Assembly (NCBI GenBank): GCA_963723165.1
Contig: CAVRPP010000011.1
Coordinates: 110,183 to 174,182 of the forward strand
DNA: 64,000 bases
Source of the DNA: UBA4744 sp963723165
GTDB taxonomy: Bacteria; Actinomycetota; Acidimicrobiia; Spongiisociales; UBA4744
Direction of reading: 5' to 3'
Position 1 is the first letter of the stretch. Each line of letters begins with the position of its first letter. Shown here in pieces: positions 51,732-64,000 of this stretch. The position numbers were made by a program, and so were the translations under genes. The notes under the pieces were generated by a model. It searched no databases. It was not told where the DNA came from and saw only the letters and a list, made by a program, of their open reading frames with translations.

Positions 51732-52624
51732 TGATGGATCTCTTACGCATTGCCGATCTGGAACCCGGCCAACTCGCCGATATTCTCGCCAGGGCGGCGG
51801 CGGTCAAGGTTGCCCCTCAAGACGTTGCCGGCCGATTGGCGGGCAAGCATGTGGGCCTCTTCTTCATGAAGCCCTCGACTCGTACCCGGGTGTCCACCGA
51901 GACGGCTGCCGTCGATCTCGGGGCATATCCGGTAGTACTGGGACAACAAGAGGTGGGCCTGGGCAAACGAGAAGCAGCACGTGATGTCGCCCGGGTGCTG
52001 GATAGATATCTTGACGTGCTGGCGCTACGGGTTTTCGACCATGCGGACCTCGTGGAGGTAGCCGACAATGCCGACGCTCCCGTGATCAATCTGCTTTCCG
52101 ACGAGGAACACCCGTGTCAGGCCCTCGCAGACCTGCAGACTATTGCGGAGACGCGTCCGCTCGCCGGGACCACCCTGGCCTACCTCGGCGACGGGAACAA
52201 CGTCTGCCACTCCTTGATGGTTGGTGCCGCTATGAGCGGGATGACCGTGCGGGTGGCAACTCCGGCGGGTTATGAACCACAACGCGATTATCTGGAAGCA
52301 GCCAGGTCGCACGGTGATGTGATGGTTACCGACAATCCGGTCGAGGCCGTTCAGGGCGCCCACGTCGTCTACACGGACGTGTGGGCTTCAATGGGCCAGG
52401 AGGAGGAGGCGGAAGCCCGGGCGCGACGCTTCTACCCCTTCCAGGTGAATGCACCGTTGTTCGCAATGGCCGACCCCGACGCCATCTTCATGCATTGTCT
52501 GCCGGCTCACCGGGGTGATGAAGTCACCGACGAGGTCATGGACCATCCCCGGTCTCGTGCCTACGACCAGGCCGAGAATCGCATGCACAGCTTCAAAGGC
52601 CTTCTCGTCTACCTCTTCGAGTGA
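51731..52624 (+). CDS. argF: ornithine carbamoyltransferase
   Basis: 297 residues from ATG 51731, at the pheT stop. The carbamoyl phosphate site FMKPSTRTRVSTE, the HPCQALADL loop and the ornithine-side HCLPAHRGDEV (catalytic Cys) mark it as an OTCase rather than an aspartate enzyme. It makes citrulline. No other arg genes are next to it, although in many actinobacteria pheST is followed by the arg cluster, so this looks like a reduced remnant of that order. Confidence 0.93.
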   Translation: MMDLLRIADLEPGQLADILARAAAVKVAPQDVAGRLAGKHVGLFFMKPSTRTRVSTETAAVDLGAYPVVLGQQEVGLGKREAARDVARVLDRYLDVLALRVFDHADLVEVADNADAPVINLLSDEEHPCQALADLQTIAETRPLAGTTLAYLGDGNNVCHSLMVGAAMSGMTVRVATPAGYEPQRDYLEAARSHGDVMVTDNPVEAVQGAHVVYTDVWASMGQEEEAEARARRFYPFQVNAPLFAMADPDAIFMHCLPAHRGDEVTDEVMDHPRSRAYDQAENRMHSFKGLLVYLFE

Positions 52625-53163
52625 CTCTGGAACCAATGCTGGAAGGCCACGTCGAGAAGGTTGCCCGATCGATCCTGGGGATGCGTCTCCGAACCGAGTT
52701 CGGGGGCCGGTCGACGGAGTTGCTCCTGACCGAAGTGGAAGCCTACGGCGGGTCGGACGATGCGGCGAGCCACGCCTATCGGGGGCCAACAGACCGAAAT
52801 CGCTCCATGTTCGGGCCGCCCGGAACGCTCTACGTCTACCGCTCGTACGGCGTGCACTGGTGCGCCAACGTTGCCACCGGTCCGGAAGGAACCGGCCGGG
52901 CGGTCTTGCTGCGCGGGGGAGTGCCGCTCGAAGGCGAGACCACCATGCAACAACGTCGGGGCCGGTTGGACCATGTCGCCGACGGGCCGGGCAAACTCGC
53001 CCAGGCGTTGGGAATCGACGGCTCGCACAACGGAACGAGTGTCATCGACGGTCCCGTGCGGCTGCTGCCGCGCAACGGTGATGCCCCCAGCATCGTCGCC
53101 ACCCCGCGCGTAGGTATTGCCAAAGCGAGAGAACGCGCCTGGCGCTTCGTGCTGGTTCGCTGA
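52621..53163 (+). CDS. 3-methyladenine DNA glycosylase (AAG/MPG family)
   Basis: 180 residues from GTG 52621, overlapping argF. LLTEVEAYGGSDDAASHAYR carries the catalytic Glu, SMFGPPGTLYVYRSYG the intercalating Tyr region, and DGPGKLAQALGID the later conserved run. It removes alkylated purines from DNA as the first step of base excision repair. It ends the pheST-argF run. Confidence 0.93.
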   Translation: MTLEPMLEGHVEKVARSILGMRLRTEFGGRSTELLLTEVEAYGGSDDAASHAYRGPTDRNRSMFGPPGTLYVYRSYGVHWCANVATGPEGTGRAVLLRGGVPLEGETTMQQRRGRLDHVADGPGKLAQALGIDGSHNGTSVIDGPVRLLPRNGDAPSIVATPRVGIAKARERAWRFVLVR

Positions 53164-53304
53164 GTTCTGCCTCCGTTATCGCCGGCTGCGGCGGGTTTCC
53201 ACCAGCATGAGAATCACGGTTGCCAACTGAGCTACCAGCTCGAGGCCTGGTCGATAGTCATTGGCCCTTCAAGCCGGCTTCAAAAGGACTTATGATGGAA
53301 GGAG

Positions 53305-53757
53305 ATGCTGACCTGGAAACAAGAACGCAACGGCTGGGTATCGAATGGCTATCGCATCGAGCTGTTGGAGCCATGCCATTGGGCACTCCTGAAGAACGAG
53401 CCGGTGCAGGTCGAGCCGATCCCACTTGCCGAGACCCACACCCTGACGCAGTGCAAGCGCAGGGCTGAGCTCTTGGACAAAGCCCGTCGCCTCACCCGTG
53501 TCCGCCGACGCCTCTGGGCTGAGCTCATCGTGACGCTGGTGGCGTTTGCCCTCGTGCCGATTGGCATGGCACCGCCTTTGGTCTTCCTGGTGTTCCTGGT
53601 CGTTGCGACGCGCGCAATCGGGTTGCTGGCAGGGACGTATTCGGCACGCTCGCATGTCGCGGTCTGGGATATGTCCGGCCACAGCGGCCCGATCGCTGAG
53701 GATCGACTAACCCTCTGGGTGACTCGACACTTAGGGCCATATCGTCACACCTCGTGA
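53305..53757 (+). CDS. hypothetical protein with two membrane helices
   Basis: 150 residues from ATG 53305. I do not recognise it. The first 60 residues are soluble with Trp and Glu (WKQERNGWVSNGYRIELLE), followed by a basic helix (KARRLTRVRRRLWAE) and two hydrophobic segments (LIVTLVAFALVPIGMAPPLV and FLVFLVVATRAIGLLAG). A GGAAGGAG run lies directly against the ATG, too close for an ideal ribosome site. It stands alone between a DNA repair gene and a convergent PBP gene. The 141 bases before it hold no other gene. Confidence 0.55.
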   Translation: MLTWKQERNGWVSNGYRIELLEPCHWALLKNEPVQVEPIPLAETHTLTQCKRRAELLDKARRLTRVRRRLWAELIVTLVAFALVPIGMAPPLVFLVFLVVATRAIGLLAGTYSARSHVAVWDMSGHSGPIAEDRLTLWVTRHLGPYRHTS

Positions 53758-53852
53758 TGGCTGCTCGCCCAGCCCGATAACCATCCTGGTAAGCCCTGTT
53801 ACGGATAGCGGTGGCGACGTGCCCAGAGGGGCTCACTATCGGCACTCACCGG

Positions 53853-56237
53853 CTATGGATTCGCCCACAGCCTGACCGTGCCGGTCGCCGATGCTCCTGG
53901 GCCCGGATCCTGTTTCCACACCACTCCGGACCTTCTGGTGGCATCATTCGGGTTCGACTCGGAGGCTTCGATGACCTCGACCGTGACGCCGATTATGGCG
54001 AGTTCGGACACCGCATGGTCCAGTGGAAAGCCGACCACCGAAGGCACAACCGATCCCGGTTCCGGCCCGGCTACCGCCAGTCTCACCGTGCTTCCGGCCT
54101 GAGCCGGGAAACCGATCGACGGATTCTGACCGAACACGGTTCCCGGGGAGAGGGAACCGCCGTCCTGGTAATCGACCTTGACCTGGAAGCCCGCCGCGTT
54201 CAAGGCCGCAACCGCGGCGCCGAGGTCGCTGCCGATCACGTCGGGCAGAACGCCCGATCCGACTGCGACCACCCCGGAAGGGTTATGGATGGGACAGATC
54301 ACGTTGGGAGCACCGTCGCTCGGCACCTGGATGCGATGGACATGCTCGCGAGGACAGTAGGGACCGGCCAGGAACCCGGTCGAAGTGTCAACCTCAACCG
54401 CTACCTGACCTGCAATATCTGCTTCAGCCAGGAGTCCGTACGGGGTGCCGGACAGCGCTCCCGAGGCGAACCTTGACCAGATCTGCGCCGGCCACGACCC
54501 GCCGGTGATCGTGTAGGGGGTGGTAGGAGGCTCCATAGTGATCTGGCCTTCGGGGAAACCAACCCATACCGCGGCGGCCAGCTCCGGGGTATAGCCGACA
54601 AACCAGGCATCGTGGTGGTCCTGGGAGGTGCCGGTCTTGCCTGCAATCGGTCTCCCGATCTTCGCCTGTTGACCCGTGCCGCGTTTCACAACTTCAGTGA
54701 GAGCGCCGGTGAGCGTCTGGGCCACGTCACGGCTAAACGCTTCCGTCACAACAGGGACTGCCGCATAGATGTTGACCCCGTCATGGGTTTCGATCGCGGT
54801 GACCAGGATCGGGTCGACGTGGATGCCTTCCGCCGCGAAGGTGCCGTAGGCAGATGCCATGTCGAGCGGCGAGACTTCCTGTGCTCCCAGGGCAATGGAG
54901 TGGAAGGGTCGCAGGGCGCTGCTGATGCCTGCGGCCTGCGCAACTTCTACGACCGCCTCCGGCCCGATGAAGTCGACCACCTGGGCGTAGACGACATTCA
55001 CCGAGAATACGGTCGCTTCCAGCAACGTTAGATTCGGGAAACTGGCGTTGTTGTAGTTGTCGACCGTCCATGGACCGGAGTTGGTCCCAACGGTGATGGA
55101 GCTCCCCCCCTCGAACACATTCTCCAAGGTCAAACCCTGCTCGAGGGCTGCGGCCAGCACGAACGGCTTGAACGAGGATCCCGGCTGGCGGGAGCCCTGG
55201 GTAGCAAGGTTGAACCGGGCGACCGGATCCTGTTCGGAGTAGAAGTCTTTGCCGCCCACCAAACCAAGGACATGGCCGGTGCGCGGGTCGACCGCGGCCA
55301 GTGCTGCGTAGGGAGCTTCCTCGCCGACTACCGATGCCACTGCCAGCTCCGCCGCCTCCTGAACGAGCGGATCAACCGTCGTGTAAATCCGCAATCCGCC
55401 GCGGAAGATCGCGTTGTACCGGTCGGTGGCCGTCTCACCCAGGCCGGGGTCGTCCAACAATCTGCGTTTTACTTCTTCGGTGAAGTACGGGAACCGTGAA
55501 ACCTCACCGGGGCGTTGCGGCTGCAATACCAGTGGCTCCTGGTCGGCAGTCTCAGCGGCTTCCTCGGTAATCCATTCGAGGCGCACCATCCGTTCGAGCA
55601 CGACCCGGCGCCGTTCCAGAGCTGCCTCCGGATTGCGATAGGGATCGGTCGAACCCGGAGATTGGATGAGTCCGGCCAGAAGGGCGGCCTCGCCCAGGGT
55701 GAGGTCACTGGTCGCTTTGCCAAAATAGTGGGTAGCTGCGGTTCCGACCCCATACGCACCATCGCCGAGGTAGACGGTGTTCACGTAGCGTTCGAGGATC
55801 TCCTCTTTGGAGAGGCCTTCCTCCAGCCGCAGCGCCAGCGCCGCTTCGGCAATCTTCCGATCCAGGGTCACCTCGGGAGTCAGGACCACGTTTTTCAGGT
55901 ACTGCTGGGTGATTGTCGATCCACCCTGAGCAATCGTGCCCGACTCGAGGTCGGCGATGAGGGCACGCGCCAGTGCCTGCAGGTCTACTCCGGCATGCGC
56001 CCAATACCGTTCGTCCTCAATAGCTACAACAGCGTCAATGAGGTGCCGGGGGAGGTCTGCGTAGGTGACCAGCGCCCGATCCTCCTCGGCATGCCATTCA
56101 GCGAGCACCGAGCCGTCGGCAGCGTAGACGACAGACGTCAAGCCCCGGTCGCCAAGACCGGGATCTTCGAGAGGTTGGAATTGACAGGCGGTGGCTAGCA
56201 ATCCGAATGCCGCTACCGCCGTGAGCCAGCGTTTCAT
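53853..56237 (-). CDS. class A penicillin-binding protein with PASTA domains and a lipoprotein-like signal
   Basis: 794 residues. The N-terminus KRWLTAVAAFGLLATACQF ends in a lipobox-like LATAC, so it may be a lipid-anchored protein, whereas class A PBPs usually have a cytoplasmic tail and a membrane helix. The glycosyltransferase domain has EDERYWAHAGVD (catalytic Glu), GGSTITQQYLKN and the later conserved motifs. The transpeptidase domain has SSFK, SVN and the KTGTSQDHHDAWFVGYTP block. Two PASTA domains (about 660-794) close it; they bind cell wall fragments or beta-lactams. It polymerises and crosslinks peptidoglycan. It is divergent to tyrS. Confidence 0.93.
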   Translation of the reverse strand: MKRWLTAVAAFGLLATACQFQPLEDPGLGDRGLTSVVYAADGSVLAEWHAEEDRALVTYADLPRHLIDAVVAIEDERYWAHAGVDLQALARALIADLESGTIAQGGSTITQQYLKNVVLTPEVTLDRKIAEAALALRLEEGLSKEEILERYVNTVYLGDGAYGVGTAATHYFGKATSDLTLGEAALLAGLIQSPGSTDPYRNPEAALERRRVVLERMVRLEWITEEAAETADQEPLVLQPQRPGEVSRFPYFTEEVKRRLLDDPGLGETATDRYNAIFRGGLRIYTTVDPLVQEAAELAVASVVGEEAPYAALAAVDPRTGHVLGLVGGKDFYSEQDPVARFNLATQGSRQPGSSFKPFVLAAALEQGLTLENVFEGGSSITVGTNSGPWTVDNYNNASFPNLTLLEATVFSVNVVYAQVVDFIGPEAVVEVAQAAGISSALRPFHSIALGAQEVSPLDMASAYGTFAAEGIHVDPILVTAIETHDGVNIYAAVPVVTEAFSRDVAQTLTGALTEVVKRGTGQQAKIGRPIAGKTGTSQDHHDAWFVGYTPELAAAVWVGFPEGQITMEPPTTPYTITGGSWPAQIWSRFASGALSGTPYGLLAEADIAGQVAVEVDTSTGFLAGPYCPREHVHRIQVPSDGAPNVICPIHNPSGVVAVGSGVLPDVIGSDLGAAVAALNAAGFQVKVDYQDGGSLSPGTVFGQNPSIGFPAQAGSTVRLAVAGPEPGSVVPSVVGFPLDHAVSELAIIGVTVEVIEASESNPNDATRRSGVVWKQDPGPGASATGTVRLWANP

Positions 56238-56358
56238 GCCCCGAAATCTCCTGGGAGGAGCGTAACGGTGTGCAGGTCGTTACTAGCGGCTTTCGTCGCT
56301 CGATCAGCTCATACAACGACCGGACCGACGGATCTGCGGGCGGGCAGGCCTGAGTCAC

Positions 56359-56364
56359 TAACCT
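56359..56364 (+). promoter_or_regulatory. -10 box upstream of tyrS
   Basis: TAACCT within CACTAACCTG lies 10 nt before the tyrS ATG, as at alaS and pheS. The 137 bases between tyrS and the PBP gene must carry both divergent promoters. Confidence 0.5.
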
Positions 56365-56374
56365 GCCTGGCAGC

Positions 56375-57586
56375 ATGAGAGAACCCCAGGAACAACTCGA
56401 GGTCCTTCTCCACGGCGTGGACCAGGTGGTTCCGCTTGACGAGTTGGCGGCTCGCCTCGGCGAGGGACGCCAGCTGCGGGTCAAGCTCGGACTGGATCCG
56501 ACCGCGCCGGCGGTTACGCTCGGGTGGGCTGTGGTTCTCCGGAAACTTCGCGAGTTCCAGGAGTTGGGGCACAAGGCAGTTCTGATTGTCGGTGACTTCA
56601 CCGCTCAGGTAGGTGATCCGTCCGAACGGGACTCGCAGCGCAAGCGACTCACTGCCGAGGAAGTTCGAGGTTATGCCGGGTCGGTGCTGAATGGATTCAA
56701 GAAGGTCCTGATCTGGGAAGAGTCCGCACTTGAAGTCAGGTACAACTCGGAATGGTTGGGGAAGTTGGACATGGCAGATGTCCTCGACCTCACAGCCAAA
56801 GTCACCGTCGCCCAGATCCTTGAACGGGGCGACTTTCAGAAGCGTTTCTCGGCCAGCCAGCCGATCTCGTTGATGGAGTTCATGTACCCGCTGCTGCAGG
56901 GAATGGATTCCGTGGCAGTGGACTCCGACATCGAGTTGGGCGGCTCAGATCAACTCTGGAACAACATGATGGGACGGGTCCTGCAGGAGCGGTACGGCAA
57001 GCGCGGGCAAATGGTGATGACAATGCCACTTCTGATCGGCACAGACGGGGTACACAAGATGTCTCAATCGATCGGCAACTACATTGCGGTCGACGACGAT
57101 CCGGCCGACATGTTCGGCAAAGTCATGAGTATTCCCGACGATCTGATGCCGCAGTATTTCGATCTCGCAACAGGTTTGGCGCCGACCGAGGTGCACACAT
57201 TGGTCGGCGGGCTCAAAGATGGCTCGCTTCATCCGGGAGAAACCAAGCGCCGCTTGGGCCGTGAGATCGTCGCCTTGTACTGGGGGAGGGAAGCTGCAGG
57301 AGCCGCGGAGGCTGCCTTCGACCAGGTGTTCAAACGCGGGGAGGCGCCCGACGCCATCCCGGAATTCGCGTTGCCGGACGATGATCCGGTCTTCTTGCCG
57401 GGTGTGCTGCGTGACGCCGACCTCGTGAAGAGTTCCAGTGAAGCGCGCCGATTGATAGCCCAGGGGGCCGTAAAGGTCGACGGCGAAGCCTTGACGGAGG
57501 AAACGGTGTCGAGGTTGTTGCTTGACGGAGCAACCGTCCAGGTCGGCAAACGCCGGTTCGTGAAGCTGGTCGCTGAGGCCGGATAG
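56375..57586 (+). CDS. tyrS: tyrosyl-tRNA synthetase with altered HIGH and KMSKS motifs
   Basis: 403 residues of TyrRS type with a C-terminal S4 domain (from about 340, DLVKSSSEARRLIAQGAVKV). The fold is clear: KLGLDPTAPAV, GDFTAQVGDPS, SLMEFMYPLLQG and the tyrosine-binding ELGGSDQLWN. The HIGH position reads TLGW (both His replaced) and the KMSKS loop reads KMSQS. I recall similar TLGW forms in some actinobacterial TyrRS, so it is probably an active subfamily. It begins after a TAACCT box. Confidence 0.92.
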   Translation: MREPQEQLEVLLHGVDQVVPLDELAARLGEGRQLRVKLGLDPTAPAVTLGWAVVLRKLREFQELGHKAVLIVGDFTAQVGDPSERDSQRKRLTAEEVRGYAGSVLNGFKKVLIWEESALEVRYNSEWLGKLDMADVLDLTAKVTVAQILERGDFQKRFSASQPISLMEFMYPLLQGMDSVAVDSDIELGGSDQLWNNMMGRVLQERYGKRGQMVMTMPLLIGTDGVHKMSQSIGNYIAVDDDPADMFGKVMSIPDDLMPQYFDLATGLAPTEVHTLVGGLKDGSLHPGETKRRLGREIVALYWGREAAGAAEAAFDQVFKRGEAPDAIPEFALPDDDPVFLPGVLRDADLVKSSSEARRLIAQGAVKVDGEALTEETVSRLLLDGATVQVGKRRFVKLVAEAG

Positions 57587-57589
57587 CGG

Positions 57590-57620
57590 ACGGCTAATCG
57601 AAGCTCGACGGTCTAGCCGT
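57590..57620. terminator. possible two-way terminator between tyrS and the hydrolase gene
   Basis: ACGGCTA (57590-57596) pairs with TAGCCGT (57614-57620) in the 43-base gap between two genes that converge. There is no long T run on either side. Confidence 0.4.
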
Positions 57621-57629
57621 GCAGGCGTC

Positions 57630-58661
57630 CTAGGCAGCTGCTTCCATCCGCACGAACGCTGCTTCTACCGCCGCCGAGAGTTGTGCCTTACCGAACATCC
57701 ACAAGCTGGCATGGCCGCCAGGTAGCCAACGGAGTTCCGATCCAGCCCAGTGCCGATTGAGGTCCTTTATCGCTTGGCGCGGTATGTATCCGTCGCCGCT
57801 GGGTGCAGCCAGCACCGCATGGGCGGCGTGGGGCGGGGCTGGGAAATGGAGAGCGGACGCGGAACCCAGGATCCGGCCAAGTTCCGCTCTGCGGTCGAGA
57901 CCGCCCAGCGAGACCCACTTCACCGTCCTGCTCAATACGCCTTGAGCAAACACCGGGCCGGGTGAATGAGGGGGCGCAAGGGGTGCAAGCGCGACTGGAA
58001 AGGGATTAACGGACCCGACCAAGGCCGCAATGTTGCCACCCATGCTGTATCCGCTCACTCCGAGCCGTGCATCGGTGCTCCGGCGGAGGGCGTCGAGGAC
58101 CGCTACCCCCTCGAGGGTGGCCGCCTTGCCCATAACGAGGAGATCGAGCACGGTGCGGGTGGTCTGTTTGTCTGTGTTTACGCGTCGTTTCCCATAGAGC
58201 GGGTTCTCGAGGATCGCTGAGGCGATTCCCCGGCGGGCCAGGTGGCGAGCAAGAGCAAAGCGAGTCCGGTAACCGTGATCGTTGAAGGCTGCCATCAGCA
58301 GCACGATGCGCTCGGGTTGGGGGACGGGTGAGACCATTTGAACATGAGCGATTCGGGCAGGTTCGGGCAAGTCATGCGCCGGGCTGGGGAAGGATGCCTC
58401 CCACACCAACAGGTCCTTACGCATCGGGCCGGGAGTCCAGTCGAGTTCGATGGGGGAGGACGGGCTGAGTGAGCGAACGGGCTCCTGGTAGAGGGCGAGG
58501 ATGGCTGCGTCGCCCCAACCGCCCGGGAAGAGACGGGGATAGATGCGCTCGCTGCGACTGCCGGCGATGACCAACCGGTCCATCCAGTGCACGGATTCAG
58601 CCCGTCGCAGGGTCAGATCGGGAAAAATTCTCAGGCACAGAACATCCGTTCGGTGGTACAT
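57630..58661 (-). CDS. alpha/beta hydrolase, ABHD18-like (DUF2048)
   Basis: 343 residues from ATG 58661 on the - strand; a GTG at 58679 is possible. The nucleophile elbow is GYSMGGN, the acid is in SGDGYIP and the last His in LPGGHASLWM. The run ENPLYGKRR is typical of the ABHD18/DUF2048 group. The substrate is not known. No signal peptide is seen. Its start region faces the rRNA promoters, only about 45 bases away. Confidence 0.8.
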   Translation of the reverse strand: MYHRTDVLCLRIFPDLTLRRAESVHWMDRLVIAGSRSERIYPRLFPGGWGDAAILALYQEPVRSLSPSSPIELDWTPGPMRKDLLVWEASFPSPAHDLPEPARIAHVQMVSPVPQPERIVLLMAAFNDHGYRTRFALARHLARRGIASAILENPLYGKRRVNTDKQTTRTVLDLLVMGKAATLEGVAVLDALRRSTDARLGVSGYSMGGNIAALVGSVNPFPVALAPLAPPHSPGPVFAQGVLSRTVKWVSLGGLDRRAELGRILGSASALHFPAPPHAAHAVLAAPSGDGYIPRQAIKDLNRHWAGSELRWLPGGHASLWMFGKAQLSAAVEAAFVRMEAAA

Positions 58662-58706
58662 TGACAACGGACCGAGCACCGCCCGGCGGATGCTCGGGCC
58701 GGATGC

Positions 58707-58734
58707 TTGACATTTGCACGACGGTCGTTACAGT
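58707..58734 (+). promoter_or_regulatory. rRNA promoter P1
   Basis: TTGACA (58707-58712) and TACAGT (58729-58734) with a 16-nt spacer, about 310 nt before the 16S gene. Confidence 0.7.
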
Positions 58735-58786
58735 AACGCAGCCCGGCGGCTACGTCGTCGGGTTTGAATGGTGCAAGCACCCCGAT

Positions 58787-58816
58787 GTGACATCTGCCAC
58801 GGCCGGGTGCTACAGT
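58787..58816 (+). promoter_or_regulatory. rRNA promoter P2
   Basis: GTGACA (58787-58792) and TACAGT (58811-58816) with an 18-nt spacer. The -10 box is the same as in P1, so the operon probably has two tandem promoters. Confidence 0.55.
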
Positions 58817-59041
58817 CAACTGCCGCCCTCGCTCATCGGCGAGACGCGGTTCGGGCTCCTTGACAACTAAACAGTGTGCCAAAAGCCAGTAGCGGTTCGC
58901 CCCGCTGGTCCCTCGGGACCGGAAGGGTGGAACGTACTCCAGGTGCTTCGACCCTCTCACGAGGGCCGGAGCGTTAAGGAAATAATGCACTCTCTGGACA
59001 GGATTGGAAACCCGCTCGTAAGAGTGGGCGGACATGAACGT
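58817..59041 (+). other. 16S leader with boxA-like site and processing stem
   Basis: GCTCCTTGACAA (58855-58866) resembles boxA, the NusB/NusE site. ACAACTAAACAGTGTGCC (58863-58880) is an exact complement of 60723-60740 in the spacer after 16S, so the two ends form a long stem that RNase III should cut. A GGTCC/GGACC hairpin and other short stems fill the rest. No gene is seen here. Confidence 0.75.
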
Positions 59042-60570
<1,529 letters not shown>

Positions 60571-60948
60571 CTAAGGAGCAAACGACGACGGTTCTGTTAC
60601 AGGAACTGTTTAATGACAACCGGTTCGCCGGTTGTAGCTCTGAGTTGATCTACTGGTTAATCAATTGGCTTGAAAGGTCGTCAGGATGAGCTTGCTCTCC
60701 GGGCGGCCGGAAGAAAAGATTGGGCACACTGTTTAGTTGTGAGGGAGTCGGCCTGATGGCCTAAGGGCCATCAGGTTGGAGTTTCTTTCGGAAACTCCAA
60801 CTCCTGATCTGTGGGAAACGGCGTAGATACGAACGCTCGACCCACGGCTGGATGTTTGGCGAAGCCAAACTCCAACTTGCCGGCAAGCCGGCAAGCGGCT
60901 TCTTGAGAACTGCATAGCGAACACGTATAACGTTTTGGATTCTTTTAT
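60571..60948 (+). other. 16S-23S spacer without tRNA genes
   Basis: 378 nt. No tRNA-Ile or tRNA-Ala cloverleaf is seen. It holds the 3' arm of the 16S processing stem (60723-60747), several perfect hairpins (for example GTTGGAGTTTC with GAAACTCCAAC, and CTTGCCGGC with GCCGGCAAG), and a second boxA-like run, CTTCTTGAGAACTGC, near 60899-60913 before 23S. Confidence 0.85.

Positions 60949-64000
<3,052 letters not shown>

Noticed and set aside
53200..53250. tRNA-like sequence on the - strand (GGTAGCTCAGTTGG)
   Set aside because: Only a D-arm-like run is present. There is no T-arm (GGTTCGAATCC type), no matching acceptor stem and no proper anticodon arm.
53295..53468. Short + frame overlapping the start of the small membrane protein gene
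   Set aside because: It has a plausible AAAGGA site, but the product is low-complexity and looks like an out-of-frame shadow of the 150-residue protein.

Overview
The window looks like part of the chromosome of an uncultured, high-GC actinobacterium, probably of the Acidimicrobiia type. The evidence is the classic actinobacterial gene order (rel, hisS, aspS, rarA, alaS, ruvX, mltG, aroE ... aroC-K-B, efp, nusB, pyrR-B-C, pyrF, mihF, gmk, rpoZ, coaBC, metK, priA, def, fmt, rsmB), an mIHF gene, a PriA without visible helicase motifs, and many apparently leaderless genes. The species cannot be named from the sequence alone. Almost every gene is on the + strand. Only a penicillin-binding protein and an alpha/beta hydrolase are on the - strand.

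Layout. 1-4.3 kb: end of rel, then three minor-pilin genes. 4.3-14.5 kb: housekeeping genes (a metallo-hydrolase, hisS, aspS, rarA, alaS, ruvX, mltG, aroE). 14.5-24.5 kb: a nearly complete type IV pilus locus (a DUF4388 protein, pilB, pilT, pilC, pilA, pilD, pilM, pilN, pilO, a PilP-like protein), with no secretin, as expected for a single-membrane cell. 24.5-28.2 kb: aroC-aroK-aroB, efp, nusB. 28.2-32.7 kb: a PyrR-controlled pyrimidine operon without carAB. 32.7-42.4 kb: mihF to rpe, then a receiver-GGDEF protein. 42.4-46.0 kb: a REP-like palindrome, an FMN riboswitch and ribD-ribE-ribBA-ribH. 46.0-53.2 kb: infC-rpmI-rplT, an rRNA/tRNA methyltransferase gene, pheS-pheT, argF and a DNA glycosylase. 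53.3-58.7 kb: a small membrane protein, a PASTA class A PBP, tyrS and a hydrolase. 58.7-64 kb: an rRNA operon (promoters, leader, 16S, a spacer without tRNA genes, and a 23S gene cut about 45 nt before its end).

The most interesting points are these. (1) The retraction ATPase PilT carries an N-terminal MshEN-type domain, a fold normally found on PilB/MshE that binds cyclic di-GMP. With the MshEN domain on PilB and a GGDEF protein in the same window, this suggests second-messenger control of both extension and retraction. (2) Two operons (pyr and infC) have leaders in which a short open frame spans an intrinsic terminator. In pyr the frame's ribosome site lies in the PyrR hairpin and its stop overlaps the pyrR start. 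(3) infC appears to start at ATC. (4) TyrS has TLGW and KMSQS in place of the usual HIGH and KMSKS. (5) A class A PBP seems to be a lipoprotein. (6) alaS, pheS and tyrS share the same TAACCT box 9-10 nt before the ATG.

Three genes (a large minor pilin, pilB and aroB) each appear broken by a single-base indel while the protein continues in another frame. Sequencing or assembly error is the simplest explanation, and all three need read-level checks.
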